From the NCBI GenBank assembly GCA_012295275.1, contig CM022679.1, positions 17,062,342 to 17,126,341 of the forward strand: 64,000 nucleotides of DNA, given 5' to 3'. A program made the translations under genes and the position numbers. The notes under the pieces are model-generated. The model did not search any database and was not told the DNA's origin. It saw nothing but the letters and a program-made list of their open reading frames with translations. Numbering within the stretch: the stretch's first letter is position 1; every line of letters begins with the position of its first letter. Origin of the DNA: Chrysomallon squamiferum. Lineage: Eukaryota > Mollusca > Gastropoda > Neomphalida > Peltospiridae. Of the stretch, positions 1-12,599 are shown piece by piece.

Positions 1-1569
1 TATCATCTGGTCATCATTTGAATTATTTACAAAATATTTGTTTATTCCTTTAAATTATAAATTAACAAATTATTATTTAGAATCAAAACAAGTCAATGTC
101 CATCATTTGTTCACAAATTTGTTTAAAATACTGATAGATAAAATATACATTACATCAAGTGTTGTTCAAAATGAAGATATCAAATAATAAATCTTTATCG
201 CCATTAAAAATTAAACAAACAACTTATTAAGTAAATTATGTAGAGATAATTTCTGACATAAATTAAAGAAAGTATTGTTTAACATAATCACATCACTAAC
301 CATCATTGTCTTCAGAACAAAACACTGCTCATTGTGTATTTTCTTACTGCTCTAATTATCCCCACATGATTAATGCAAAACCTTGCTCTCTGATAGATTA
401 GAGATTATGTGCATGCCTAAAGGGCTAAATAATGGCCTTAATCACCATATAAATGAGAAAGGTATTATCTGGCAACACAGACTTGAAACACTTCTATTCT
501 GCATCAGGAAAATCAATCTATTATGAGTTCAAGGGCTGCGTAAGAGCTGGTAATGTTAAATAATAGATGGGATAAGAGTGACTATCCAGTTTATAACTGG
601 ACTCGAGGGAGATGGATACATCAGTTCTGTATCTTTTGACCATTTAGCTACCTGAGAGATTTAGGATGTCAGTACAGAATATTTTGTGTAATGTTTTTAT
701 TTATTAAGTTTAGCCAATTTTCTGGAACATTACCAAGTTTATAGCATTAATTACAGGATTTCCTTAAACAAACACATCTAGAAAGTGCATACAAATGCAA
801 TAAAATTATAATATAAGACTATAATCAAATTTTACATCTGCCTGGTATAAGAATTTCATTTTAATTTTTTATATAAGAGTATCACTTAAACTCATGCTTG
901 TTATAAAATTATGGGATGATAGAAAATTTATCATTAAAATATACGTCAGTATATCATGGTTTTGTAATTAAAGGCTACAATATTACAACTTAAAATTAAC
1001 AATGCACAAGCAAGCTTTTATTAACTATAAGCAGGTTAAAATTATACTATTAAAAAAAGAAAATGTTTAACAATAATAATGAAATTGAAAAAATAAAATG
1101 GTCTTAGTTTTGAATATAGCTTCTAAAAGTGTGACATGCAAAACAAGCTAATTTTCTTCTCTTGTTAGCAGAATGTTTTATCACTGTCGTATTTTATTCT
1201 AATCAAAGATGCCAGCTTATCACTTCAGATTACTATCATCCATTAAAAGTAACATACAGATAGTAATACTTCATAACTACAGCATATTCCTTGTTTTTGT
1301 GGAAATTATTAACTGTTTAACTCTATTTCATATTAAAAATTTAAATATACATTAACCAAACACTATTTTCCATATTCTGAATTAATTTTGAATAAACTGC
1401 ACAGATAAGTTTTAGTGTTAAGAATATTAAACTGCATAAAATGTTCTTAAATTTGGTTAAAAAAATCAGTGAAGATAACAAAGACATTTTGATAAATATA
1501 AATGTCTGCATCATTTTTCTTTGAAACAGAGAGGTTCAGCTGTAAAGTATAGGTATCTGCCACTTACAG

Positions 1570-2225
1570 GTATCAGTAAGTGATAAGTGTAACTGATGTG
1601 ATAACATGTATCAGTAAGTGATAAGTGTAACTGATGTGATAACATGTATCAGTAAGTGATAAGTGTAACTGATGTGATAACATGTATCAGTTAGTGATAA
1701 GTGTAACTGATGTGATAACGTATCAGTAAGTGATAAGTGTAACTGATGTGATAACATGTATCAGTTACTGATAAGTGTAACTGATGTGATAACATGTATC
1801 AGTAAGTGATAAGTGTAACTGATGTGATAACATGTATCAGTTAGTGATAAGTGTAACTGATGTGATAACATGTATCAGTAAGTGATAAGTGTAACTGATG
1901 TGATAACATGTATCAGTAAGTGATAAGTGTAACTGATGTTATAACATGTATCAGTTAGTGACAAGTGTAACTGATGTGATAACATGTATCAGTTAGTGAT
2001 AAGTGTAACTGATGTGATAACATGTATCAGTGATAAGTGTAACTGATGTGATAACATGTATCAGTAAGTGATAAGTGTAACTGATGTGATAACATGTATC
2101 AGTAAGTGATAAGTGTAACTGATGTGATAACATGTATCAGTTAGTGACAAGTGTAACTGATGTGATAACATGTATCAGTTAGTGATAAGTGTAACTGATG
2201 TGATAACATGTATCAGTAAGTGATT
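1570..2225. repeat. 38-bp minisatellite, 17 copies plus a partial, with GATA motifs and hairpin potential
   Basis: There are seventeen head-to-tail copies of a 38-bp unit running GTATCAGTAAGTGATAAGTG then TAACTGATGTGATAACAT. Copies alternate between a TAAG and a TTAG variant, with a few short units (near 1720 and 2030). Each full unit carries two WGATAR-type motifs (TGATAA). In TTAG copies, ATCAGTTA and TAACTGAT form a perfect 8-bp inverted repeat around a 10-nt loop, GTGATAAGTG. The order TAAG, TAAG, TTAG (with a GACAAG change), TTAG appears twice near the right end, so blocks of several units were duplicated together. Confidence 0.95.
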
Positions 2226-2436
2226 TGAAAAGATTTATCAGTCAGATGTTTGCTTACCGATGCAGAATTGACTAATTTATCAAATATTCATAAGAATGAA
2301 AATGCATATTAAGCACATTTCAGATTATTTATTATTAGAATTTCTTATTTTCATTTGTGAGAACTTCTGGGTGAGAACACTGACACACTGGTCCTAATGA
2401 AAAATTAGATACATTGTACGAAATGAAAATTTCAGT

Positions 2437-2606
2437 AGTGTTCCTAGTAAGAATCTTGATACAGTGTTCCTAGTAAGAATCTTGATACAGTGTGTTCCTA
2501 GTAAGAATCTTGATACAGTGTTCCTAGTAAGAATCTTGATACAGTGTTCCTAGTAAGAATCTTGATACAGTGTGTTCCTAGTAAGAATCTTGATACAGTG
2601 TTCTAA
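2437..2606. repeat. 26/28-bp minisatellite with 80-bp higher-order period
   Basis: The core TTCCTAGTAAGAATCTTGAT starts at 2441, 2467, 2495, 2521, 2547 and 2575, with a decayed copy at 2601. Steps are 26, 28, 26, 26, 28 and 26, which is an exact 80-bp higher-order period. The 28-bp units carry one extra GT (AGTGTG instead of AGTG). Degenerate relatives continue to about 2790. Confidence 0.93.
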
Positions 2607-3719
2607 GTGACAGTTTTGATACCACATTCTTGATTCAGCATTCCTAGCAAAATTGAGTCTTGACACTTTATACTTATCCAGATTAGTTGATATAAAATTT
2701 GCTGAATATATAATCTTTCTAGTAAAAACATTGAAATAATCTAGAGGAAAACCTTGATACAGTGCTCCAAGTGATACTTGTAAATGTGTCTGGATCACTG
2801 CCTCTGAAGAATAGTTCTTTTCTGATACCAAAATAGCTAAACAATGACCAATCCTTTCCTAAACAAGTTTCAATAAGTCAAGTGAGGGCTTACTGATTAC
2901 CTTCTAACAACTATGCCATGATTTCAAAGGCATCATGAAGGGGCTACTTATCTGTATGAAGTTAGTGCAAGTGGTCAGAATAATCACATTACAATCCAGC
3001 CTCTCCAAAACTAATTCTGGGATGGCAAACATATGTTGAACGTGGCTTATGGAAACAGTTGTTGGCATGCTGTAGGCACTGTCACCCCAAGATTTGTGTT
3101 TTATAACATAAAGCAAACCGTATGACTCCACTAACATGTTGTTATCAATATTATTTATAGATGGCTTTATTTTTCAGACATATTAGTATTTGATAGACTT
3201 TCTAAAGTATTTTTATTTCATGTTAATCTCTCTTATGTTAACAGTTAAAACCATGAATGTTAATTTGTATTGTGACTATCAAGTATACAACACAAGAACT
3301 AGTAAAAAATAATGTATACTTTACTGGTTAGCTTAAAACAGTTCAAGATCTCTATGGTTGTTATAGCTAATCTGTATACAAACCCAGACTCTAAGTATTT
3401 TCAGTGAAGCTATCTCTGTTTCACAGGACATGAGCTGTTTTGATGTTATTTCACTAGCTGTTTGTTGTTCTTTTTGTCTAGCTTTTGTAAGGATGAAGCA
3501 GTTACTATCATATATATATATACATATAATTAAAACAACCAACGATCCATTCAGTATAATTTAAATAAGTATGTAAATTAGTTCTTCTTCTTTTTTCTCT
3601 TTTTTAACAGCAATGTGTATTAGAAAATAGGAATATAATTTGTGTAATTAATATAAAAATAAAAGAGTAAATTTTATTTTAATTAATTACTCTGATGGAC
3701 TAATTAGTATCATTATCTA

Positions 3720-3985
3720 CCATTTAGCTTAATTCACACTTCGCTGACAATATTAACCTGATCATTAATCATCTTTTTATTTTACCTCAGTGACTACATG
3801 TTTAAATTCCTTCTAGTTAACAATATTAACATACATTAATTTATTTTTTCTGGGTGACTGACTGCATATTTTAAATGCCTTCTAGGTGACTGTATTAACA
3901 GATATAATTTAATTTATCTGGGTGGCTGCATATTTTAAATTCCTTCTGGTTAGCAATGTTAACCAATGCTAATTAATTTTATTTT
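3720..3985. repeat. Degenerate 65-69-bp tandem repeat, about 3.5 copies
   Basis: The anchors AAATTCCTTCTAG (3804), AAATGCCTTCTAG (3873) and AAATTCCTTCTGG (3938) recur at 69 and 65 bp. They are flanked by shared GTGACTG and CAATATTAAC segments. A partial copy precedes them from about 3745. Divergence suggests an old array. Confidence 0.78.
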
Positions 3986-4554
3986 CTAACAATATAACAC
4001 TCTTATTGCACAGATCCTCCTACTGAACATATTTTTGAAACTTGTTATTTCACTAATTAATAATTACACACGCTCCAGGGTAATTTTAAAGAATAAAGAT
4101 TATTTGCACATTAATTGAAGCTCTGCCTACAGGGTAATTGTGCTTCTACCTTGTGATGACTAACCCTGTAATAGCATGCAGCACATAAAAAGACTTGATT
4201 ACCAAAATGTTGGAAACGTCATGTTAATCAACAGACTTTCAAACCTAATCCATCTGAACCCCTACTGATGGAAACACAGTGAGCTGTGTCAGTGTGAATG
4301 ACAATGTTGCAATGAGATGTTGCTAAATACCAGAAAGAATATAGCTTCTGAACAGAGTTGTCAAACTATTGTGAAAAAAAAAAAAAACAGATTCAAAACA
4401 GAAATCATAAAATTGTAAAAAAAAGTTTCTTAACACTTGTCATATGTTTATAAAAAAAATTCCAAATTTTTGAAATACAACTTCTGAACAGACTTAACAT
4501 AGGACTGTAAAAAGAAAAACAGACTTGTCACATGACTGTAAAACACACCTTGAC

Positions 4555-4710
4555 ATTTTCCACAACCGACGAGTGAAAAAAGTCATTTAACAGAAGATAG
4601 CCGGAAATGTGTGCTAACGTCTCTCTTTGAAGTGTGGGCCTGGGTTTAACAGCCACAGAGATCAACAAAGGTGTGTGTTGGTCCAACAAAGGCATTTTTC
4701 CATTTGTGAC
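4555..4710. promoter_or_regulatory. GC-richer island with paired SOX-like sites
   Basis: Two identical CAACAAAGG motifs (4663-4671 and 4684-4692) lie exactly 21 bp apart, two helical turns. Each contains AACAAAG, a SOX-type core. The block is less AT-rich than its surroundings and has no open frame. A candidate intronic enhancer. Confidence 0.33.
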
Positions 4711-5729
4711 AATATTTCTTTAAGCCAGAAAACATTGAGTTCTTTTTCTTTTAACCTTAATTCAGCAGACTAAGCAGAATAAAGAAAATAACAGGTTTTA
4801 GTCAAAAAATATTTTTATTAGAAAACTAGCTCATAGCTATTGAACTCAGAATGTAAAATTATCACTTTTATTGTCATAACAATAATAATTATTATTATAA
4901 TTATGTGGGTGTAACCATATATCAAAGATAAAAATCTCAGGTAATACTGTATGCCTTGACAATGGAGTGTTTGTACACACCCAGCTTACTAATTATAATA
5001 CCCATCCTTTATAGAAATCCTCTCCAATCAGAGTTTTCATATGTCAGATGTCGTCAAGCAAATCTTTTCAAACAAATGATTGAAACTGCTAAAAGAGCAA
5101 GATTCATAATCAGAATTTTAATTTTTTTTTAATCCTTTGCTGTTTTTTTGCTGGTGAATAATTATATTGAATTATTTTTTCTTTTCAAATATGGTATAAA
5201 AAAAATGTCTATTAGTATTGATAATTGACTTATTAGAGGATTACTTCATCTAGCAAAGCTTAACTCCCACTGATTTGGTTAGCATGGTCAAAGAGCTGCT
5301 TATTATAATGAAATGATGTGTTCATTGGTTGTAGTTATTTGATACTTACACAAAGTTTTAGTTTTTTTTTTTTTTTTTAAATGTACAAACTAATAATAGT
5401 TTGAATTATTTGAAGTTGTTCAAATTTATTTCTGTAATTTGCCAAAATTCATCTCATTTAAAACACTTATAAAAAATAAAAAATATACTTTAAAAAAAAA
5501 AGGTAATAATAATAATTTTGATAGTTTTCTCTGTCAACTAATCACTGTTCTAACCACTGAAATAAGTAGTAATTGTTGTAACTAGTAAAGTAAAATAAGC
5601 AATCACATAATCAATGTTGTAATCAAAGCGTCATCTTACTGTGGTTACAGACAGATTAAACACAGCACAATCACTAAACATTTCAACATAAACATCAAAA
5701 TATTCCTCACAACTTTACATCATTATCCA

Positions 5730-5856
5730 TGTTGCCATCTGGAGACACTTCATTACTGTATGGTTACCACAAAGACTAGATACACAGGTATGTTGCCATC
5801 TGGAGACACTTCATTACTGTATGGTTACCACAAAGACTAGATACACAGGTATGTTG
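5730..5856. repeat. Perfect 61-bp tandem duplication
   Basis: The unit beginning TGTTGCCATCTGGAGACACT occurs at 5730 and again at 5791 without visible change, followed by a 5-bp partial third copy. Identity implies a recent duplication. Each unit contains CATCTG (an E-box) and GGTTACC. Confidence 0.93.
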
Positions 5857-7989
5857 GCTTCTAACTGACTATCATCTGACAATTCAGAAACTCTCTTATA
5901 ATACAACTCTGTAGTCTCCATTTCCTAACATTTTCCTCAGAGGCTGTTTGTCCAGGTTTTTTGTTTGGTATTCGTATTATTACATCTTCTGGAGCAAAGC
6001 TTTTTCTTGCAGCCACATTGTGGACAGTAAAAACAAACTGGTGCATGATCTTTCAACTCCATCAAAAATTGGCTGAGGAATCATAATGAAGTGAGCACAT
6101 TTAAAAATTAAGTTTTGAACTCATGTCAAACTGATATTGTTTCTCCTCAGAAATGAATCCTTTGTCAAAATGTGCAACTGGTAGACCCTTCAAGGCATTA
6201 CAAGTGACAAATTACCTCTACAATAAACCTGTCAAAGTTTCAGCTCTTAACTGGAACAATCATTACTTTCTAATAAAAAATAATAATAATAAATTTAAAA
6301 AAAATAGTAATGTCTTCACTACTGAAATGATTATCAACATTCACAATATTTTAAATATATCAGAAGCCGATGATACCTAGACATCATTCTGGATTAATGG
6401 AAGTATATCACACACAGGAGGTTCTGTTTTAATTCAGTGTATTGTGACCAGTGAAATAGCACGTACAGGAAAGTTGATATAGTGACTGTTATAGCAATCA
6501 GTAAAGGTAGCCAAGAGATTTAAATAAACTTTATTTTTTTGCCTCCATTTCTATATATAGATAAAAAAAAGTGCCAATAATAAAAACAACATGAGATATT
6601 CAAAAAACAAATGTAAGACTGTTTAATTTCACAAGTCTGTGTTGAGGGTTTGTGTTTCATCAGTCTGATTCATTCTTTCAATAGAGAGATTCTTTTATAA
6701 ACATATCCAAACACATTTCAACAACAAAGTCAGTCACTAGTATTGTTCCCTGCTTAGAATCTGTCAACAGACTAATTACTGTGGTTCTATGTTGTGTACA
6801 CTGTCAGTGAGGTCAACCAGGTCAAGTGGAATGATGAATATGTGACTTAAAGGTAAAAATAAAATAATTTTTATTACTGAAGAATATTTGAAAAATAATA
6901 ATAATGATGATGATTATGAAAAAAAGTAATATTTGTAAATTACTCAAAATTAATAATTATGAATTTTTGAATGTTGAAGAAATCTGAAGAAATTACCAAA
7001 AAATAAATAAATAAAAATATACAATGAAAATAAAGTTTTACAAATAAATAAACTGGTATCAAAGATTTTTCTAAAACAATTTAATATCTATTCACTGGCT
7101 ATCCATAAAAATAAATATTTATAAATTTTTAAATTCTGAAGATATCACCAAAAATGTGAAAAATATACATTTTACAGTAAGTAAACTAACATTACAGATT
7201 TTGGATGACAGTCTTCTATGTATTCACATTTGTATGTTAGGAAAAAAAGGCAAATTGCTGCTGAGACTGCTTATAACATAATGCAGGGTGAAAACTTCAA
7301 TACATGTTATCTACTCTAGCAGGTTTGGTAGGAGGGACAACACACAAAATGGTCTCCAACTGAGTGATTCAGATGAAAGCAAATTGTATGTGTAGAATAG
7401 ATGGGAGGGGGCGCTGTTGATACAAGGGCTAAGAGAGAAACTGAACAAAGTGGAGTCAGGGTAAGTTATTTCCACCATTCTGCAGCAACAGAATGGAGTA
7501 CTTTATTGTCAACAATTACTTCAGCTGAGAATTAATAACTCAAACACATAATGGGTTATAAAAAACACTTCATAAATGATAGTCAAATGTCTATTAAGCA
7601 CTTGAGAGTAAGCAGAATGTGTGAAGAGATTTATAAACTCTCACAAAAGGAGACACTGCAGCATTAATAGGATTTTACAAAAATAATAATAAGATTGCTG
7701 TAATAGATTTATTCTACATATATCATCTTTTCAAATGTCTCTTTAACTTAGATCTACTTTTCTTTATTTATGTCTCAGTGAAAAAATCACATTGCTTAAT
7801 GTAAGTCAAATATTCAGGCTGAAATTAAACATCATGACAAAACATGTTGCTTTTTTTTGAAAGGTTTAGTTTTCTTTAACAATCTTGTTTGAAATTTCCA
7901 TAATAATGTAGTATTAATTAGATAGTTTGAAAAGTAAAGAAAGTTATTTTACTAAGACAACCTGAATAATTATCAGGAATTGAGAATAG

Positions 7990-8051
7990 TTTGATAAATA
8001 CACATTAATTAAAATTAAATAATTTGATAAATACACATTAATTAAAATTAA
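7990..8051. repeat. 33-bp tandem duplication, AT-rich
   Basis: The unit beginning TTTGATAAATACACATTAAT occurs at 7990 and 8023 with near-perfect identity. Both copies contain TTAATTAA-like sequence. Confidence 0.85.
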
Positions 8052-8254
8052 CACCAAATAGCAGAACTTGGTAATAAGAAAGGATAAATATAGAAATGGA
8101 TAGAAACTAACATTAAAGAATCATTAACTAAAAGGATTAATTAGTTTTACCATAATCCAATGGTTCAGAACTCCAAATATATTTAATGATGCAATTAGAA
8201 AATGCAAATGAAATTTACTAACAAATTTAATTGAGCTAAAATTAGAACTTTCTT

Positions 8255-8395
8255 GTGGCAGAGAGCTATCAAGGTCAGCGGAGTGTGGAAGTCAACCAGC
8301 TATGATAGTTTTGCCTCTTGGGAGTGGAACAGTTCAAGCTTGAAGGTATGTTTCATGACCCAAGAAATGTGACCTGCCATCTTCTGTAATTTAAT
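8255..8395. promoter_or_regulatory. GC-richer island with an NR5A/ERR-type half-site
   Basis: TCAAGGTCA at 8269-8277 matches the extended monomeric nuclear-receptor half-site bound by NR5A and ERR proteins. It sits in a non-coding block of raised GC. Confidence 0.33.
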
Positions 8396-8764
8396 TAAGT
8401 GGTAAAATGAAGACAAACATCTGCTCTTTTTAAAGACCCCCTTAACATAACCATATGTATAATCACTGAAAAAATCAAATTAAAAAAATAATAAAATAGC
8501 ACTCAAAACAAAAAACAACAGACACTTACAAAAATAAATAAATAAAATAATAATGTTGATAAGACAGCAAAAGCTTTTTTTTTTAAAAGAAAGGAAATAG
8601 AAATAAAGAAATATTTAATACTGTTACCTGAAACGTAATATTAGTATCTGTGCACACAAAAGGAAACAGAGACTCCAATAGAAAGAATTTTAAAAATATT
8701 ATATATATATAAATATGAAAGTAAACAAAACAATAAAAGCAAATCTTTCACTCATTGACAATTT

Positions 8765-9030
8765 TTGGGTTTCACTTAATTACTCTATGAACTATGCAAA
8801 TTATTTTCCATCCTGGGACATTTTCCAAAACTGCCACAGGATTCCATTTTTAGCATCAATCAATGCTAGCCACATGGTAACACAGTGTCACTGATGAGAT
8901 ATGCAAACAAATTAAATTATTTGTTGTAATTAACAAGCTGAAAATAATTTGGACATAGAGACCAACATGAAGTGTGTATGCACAGATGGCAAGTCAGTGT
9001 TTGAGGGGGGAGTCCGTAACAAAATGTTCG
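8765..9030. promoter_or_regulatory. Non-coding island with POU octamer and homeodomain-type sites
   Basis: A perfect octamer ATGCAAAT lies at 8794-8801 and a near-octamer ATGCAAAC at 8901-8908. The latter is followed by AAATTAAATTA and then GTAATTAAC, which are TAAT-type homeodomain cores. No open frame. A candidate neural or developmental enhancer by motif content only. Confidence 0.35.
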
Positions 9031-9594
9031 TATGAGAAGAATAATAATATTACATCAGGAAAGAGGATTTGGACATTTTAAATCACACACAAAATTCAAT
9101 TTGTTTAAAATATTGAAACAAACTTCTGTTATATATTAAAAATGACTGGTATGTAAAATATATTAAAATTGTATTTTTAACTGAATTCAACTGACTTTAA
9201 GTATACAAGATTTTGATATTGCTTCTGTTAATTAAAATAATGTGGTGAATTTGTTACAAATTGAGTGTATAAGAAACATTGTACAAGGTGCAGAAGATGG
9301 AAATTTAAAAAAAAATAACATTCACATTTTTATGGAACTGCTCAGTGTTTGCAGCTATTGTTTTCACACAATTAAATATGACAAGTTTGTATTAAGAGTT
9401 TCCTGATCTCATTTTAAACAAATTCTTATTTGGTTGAGGATGGAAGTTTGTCTTTCACTCCTAGCTAATGATTAAATTAATTTGTTTTCCTCTGCTTTGT
9501 CTTCTGATGAGCTTAACTTTCTTCAAGAGGCTGCACTAGATTGAATCATGATTAAGTTTGTGAGATCCTGTCTCCTCTGAACAAAGCTGTCCTT

Positions 9595-9785
9595 TTTTTC
9601 TTTTCTGAGGGCAGGCTTCACCTCAGTGGTTACATCTGGCACAGAGTGTTACGGGTTGCAAGATCAATCCTCTGTGGAGTACCCATTGACCTATTTGCCA
9701 TTCTAACCAACATCATTTGGGTTATCATTAAATTATCATTATGTGCTTACAAGCTATATATGAAGATGCTTATAAAATAAAAGAT
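9595..9785 (+). mobile_element. Decayed tRNA-type SINE copy
   Basis: A pol III B-box-like GATCAATCC (consensus GWTCRANNC) lies at about 9660-9668. It is preceded by CAGTGGTTA, like the 5' half of a tRNA, and followed by GACCTATTTGCCATTCTAAC. That 3' segment recurs in the copies at 21170 and 43555. The sequence then runs into AT-rich DNA without a clear tail. Family name unknown. Confidence 0.5.
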
Positions 9786-10567
9786 AATTTAGTAGTAGTA
9801 GTAAGAGTAGTCTCAGTGACAACAGCTGGTTATCTATCTAAAAACTATTATGGACCATGCAGCAAAATATTCTTCATTGTATACCTTTTCATAGACATGA
9901 ATATTTATATTAGATAGAGATTTTGATAAACTACTGAGTTCTGGCTGTCTTGGGAAATATCTTAGTCTAAGAAGGACTGAAGATACTTTAAGAAGGACTT
10001 TAAGAAGGACTACATTCTATACTGAGTATTTTCTGTTATCATTAATGATAAAGAAATTAACCAAGATGGATCAATCTTTGACCCATTTCGCTCAAATTCT
10101 ATTTTATCTTCAACCTGCCAGTTTTCTTCTTTTTAATTCTTTTCTTTCTGGTTTAGTAAAAATAGATCTATTTCAAATAGAGAAATTTAAGACAGTAATT
10201 TTACTACAAATGATATTATTGACAAAAAAGATATAAATAAGTTAGTGTAAACAAAAGTTTCAGAAATTATGTAAAAACAAATTGATCTTTTTTTTTCTTT
10301 TTTTCGTAAATTGAGGCAGTAACAAAAGATACTGGAAGGTGAAGATGATTCAGAAAGTTTTAACCTCAAAACATTCATTATTTATTTATTAAAAGTTTGG
10401 AATACAAGATATTACTCCTTTACTTGTAAAATATTTTAAAATGCTGATGTAAGTAACTGCATATTAACATTATATTTAATATTTATTTATTTTATTGTTG
10501 CTGTGCTTATTTGTTAACACCAGGTAGTGCAACTCCCAGAACTATTAATACTGCTATTAATCTTAGT

Positions 10568-10597
10568 AATGTTGTTGTTGTTGTTGTTGTTGTTGTT
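10568..10597. repeat. (TTG)n microsatellite
   Basis: About ten GTT/TTG triplets. It accounts for a poly-Val open frame nearby that is not a gene. Confidence 0.9.
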
Positions 10598-10894
10598 TTT
10601 TGTTATTATTATTACTACACTGCTGGTGGAAGTAGTGTTATTGTTGTCATTGTTGTTACTTTAACATTTGCAAATAAAATGCAACCACAAAACTGAAACG
10701 CACATTTGTCATCAGCAGCGCTTCTGTTATTATGATGTTGTTGATGCTGTCTGTGTAAATAAACCAAAAACAGTGAGTTATGAAAACATAGATGTAAATA
10801 TCTGCTGATACACTTCTTACAAACCTTTGTTACAATTCACTCAAAACTCTTAGAAATGTGCCAACAATCATTTTATTTTTTTTTTTTTTTTTCT

Positions 10895-11165
10895 GGTTGC
10901 CATGGCCAAGCCAAGATGAAGCTCAGGTGGCTGCAAGAATCCCCTGAAGGAAAGATCTCACCAGGCAGGAAGTCGTGAAAATTCAGCTTACACTGGTGGA
11001 AGCGACTGCCATGTCATACTTGGAGTCTTTGTTTCCATTCACAGACAAAGCACGACACTAACAGTAGCTTTATTTCTTCTGCGACTACATGACTGATTAG
11101 CACAATGTCACACATCCAGTGCCGTTGACCCAGAAAAGAGACAAAGAATTAAATGCTGGGATAAA
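10895..11165. promoter_or_regulatory. GC-rich island without open frames
   Basis: About 270 bp of clearly raised GC following a poly-T run. It starts with GGTTGCCATGGCCAAG (similar to an RFX X-box half). All frames on both strands are interrupted by stops. A candidate conserved non-coding element. Confidence 0.3.
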
Positions 11166-12039
11166 TTTTCCATCATCTAATAACGAACAAAACCTTCTGT
11201 CTGATGGAGGAAATTTGACAAAATGAATATAGCCTGAGGCTTTTGATCATCAAGAGAGAAAAAACAAAAAAATACAAAATGGGTTTCTATTAATGCAGTG
11301 AATTGTTACAAATTTGTTCAAACATTTTTCTGTAGTTTTAACAATAGAAAATTAGGATCATAATAAAATAATTAACAGTGATAATTAATCATATCTGATT
11401 TCTAGCTCATTTCAAACTGTTATTCATAAAAAGTCTATGTTTAAATTTAGATGTGAGGAAAGATTCATTTGTCTTCTTTATTTACTTTCTTTGTTATTTT
11501 CTGCATTATTGTCAGTTGTCAGTCTGTTTGGTTGTTTAATTACTGTTACTATGTCAAGTTTACACAAGAAAGAATAGTAATATTTGATATCTGCTTGCTG
11601 CATGATAATTACAAACAAAGCTGTTAAAACCTTATTTTCAGCAAAGTGTGGTTTGCAATAATAAATAAAACAATCACTTAGTACTTACAATTTAGTCTAT
11701 TTATTCACATTATCACAATTATTTTTAATTTAATAAAGATGATTTTGTATTTTATGATATAAAAAAATAGAAATTTAAAAATTTAACTTAGTACATCTGT
11801 AACTTTCAATATTTTTTTTTTAAATTACATAAAAATGAACCAGTTTCAATCTAATAAACTACCATCATAGTTAAAACACATATAAAATAAATCTGTGAAC
11901 TAATTATAACAAACACATTACTAGTATTATTACAGCACTGTCAGTGCTGAATTAGTAAAAGTCAGTTTAGCAAATGGTTTTAGCTTTTATCAAGTTCTTA
12001 GATTTAAGTAATTAATACCTTTGCAACTCAAGCATATAT

Positions 12040-12240
12040 GTTGTGGGGCACCATGCCAGACATCCAGCTCAGGAAAAGCATTCCCCTCTGACTGAGGATC
12101 ACACCCTTGAATCAATCTGACTTGATGTGATGCAGTTCTGTGTTTGCTCTGATGGTGGTAACATAGTAATGTAAATGTGTGGTCTACTCAGAGTGTAACA
12201 GGTTCACTTCCCAAACATCCAGACTCCGAAATGATAACAC
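12040..12240. other. GC-richer block with SINE-like fragments
   Basis: It includes GTAACAGGTTCACTTCCCAA (B-box-like) and GAATCAATCTGACTTGATGT. It may be two broken SINE pieces, but the match to the other copies is weak. Confidence 0.25.
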
Positions 12241-12350
12241 TTTTAAGAAGTGATATACATATTTAATATTTCATTTCAGTGACATGCTAATATAAGGAAT
12301 CTCTCAGTCACTGTTAAAAGCAATTTGATAATTTTTATTATTATCAATTG

Positions 12351-12353
<3 letters not shown>

Positions 12354-12417
<64 letters not shown>

Positions 12418-12418
12418 C
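12354..12418. repeat. Compound (CT)n(CA)n microsatellite
   Basis: About 25 CT units run directly into about six CA units. Confidence 0.97.
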
Positions 12419-12599
12419 ATTTAATGTTGCAGTTTTGTATGTTAAAGACAAAAAAATGTTTACAAATGTGATAAAAATGTTTATTAATTTTGCACTAATA
12501 AACATTAATCTTTTATAATTAGAATATTTTAAAAGAAAAAATATAGTTTTGATAAATCTTCTAAAGAGAATTAAAACAAAAATCTAAACAGAATTAACT

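Noticed and set aside
1570-2225. CRISPR-like array
   Set aside because: Units abut directly with no unique spacers. It is a plain minisatellite in eukaryotic DNA.
2904-3137. 77-codon minus-strand frame in a locally GC-richer stretch
   Set aside because: The first codon is ATG, but there is no domain, no acceptor or donor consistent with the upstream gene and no terminal composition bias. Treated as chance.
5861-6046. 61-codon ATG-initiated minus-strand frame, and an overlapping Cys-rich frame starting about 17 bases upstream (CFYCPQCGCKK)
   Set aside because: The Cys-rich frame hinted at a zinc ribbon from a transposase, but it ends within about 43 codons and nothing transposon-like surrounds it. 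No splice framing for either.
9640-9670. True tRNA gene suggested by the B-box-like GATCAATCC
   Set aside because: The acceptor stem and anticodon arm cannot be formed and the sequence continues into the shared SINE 3' block.
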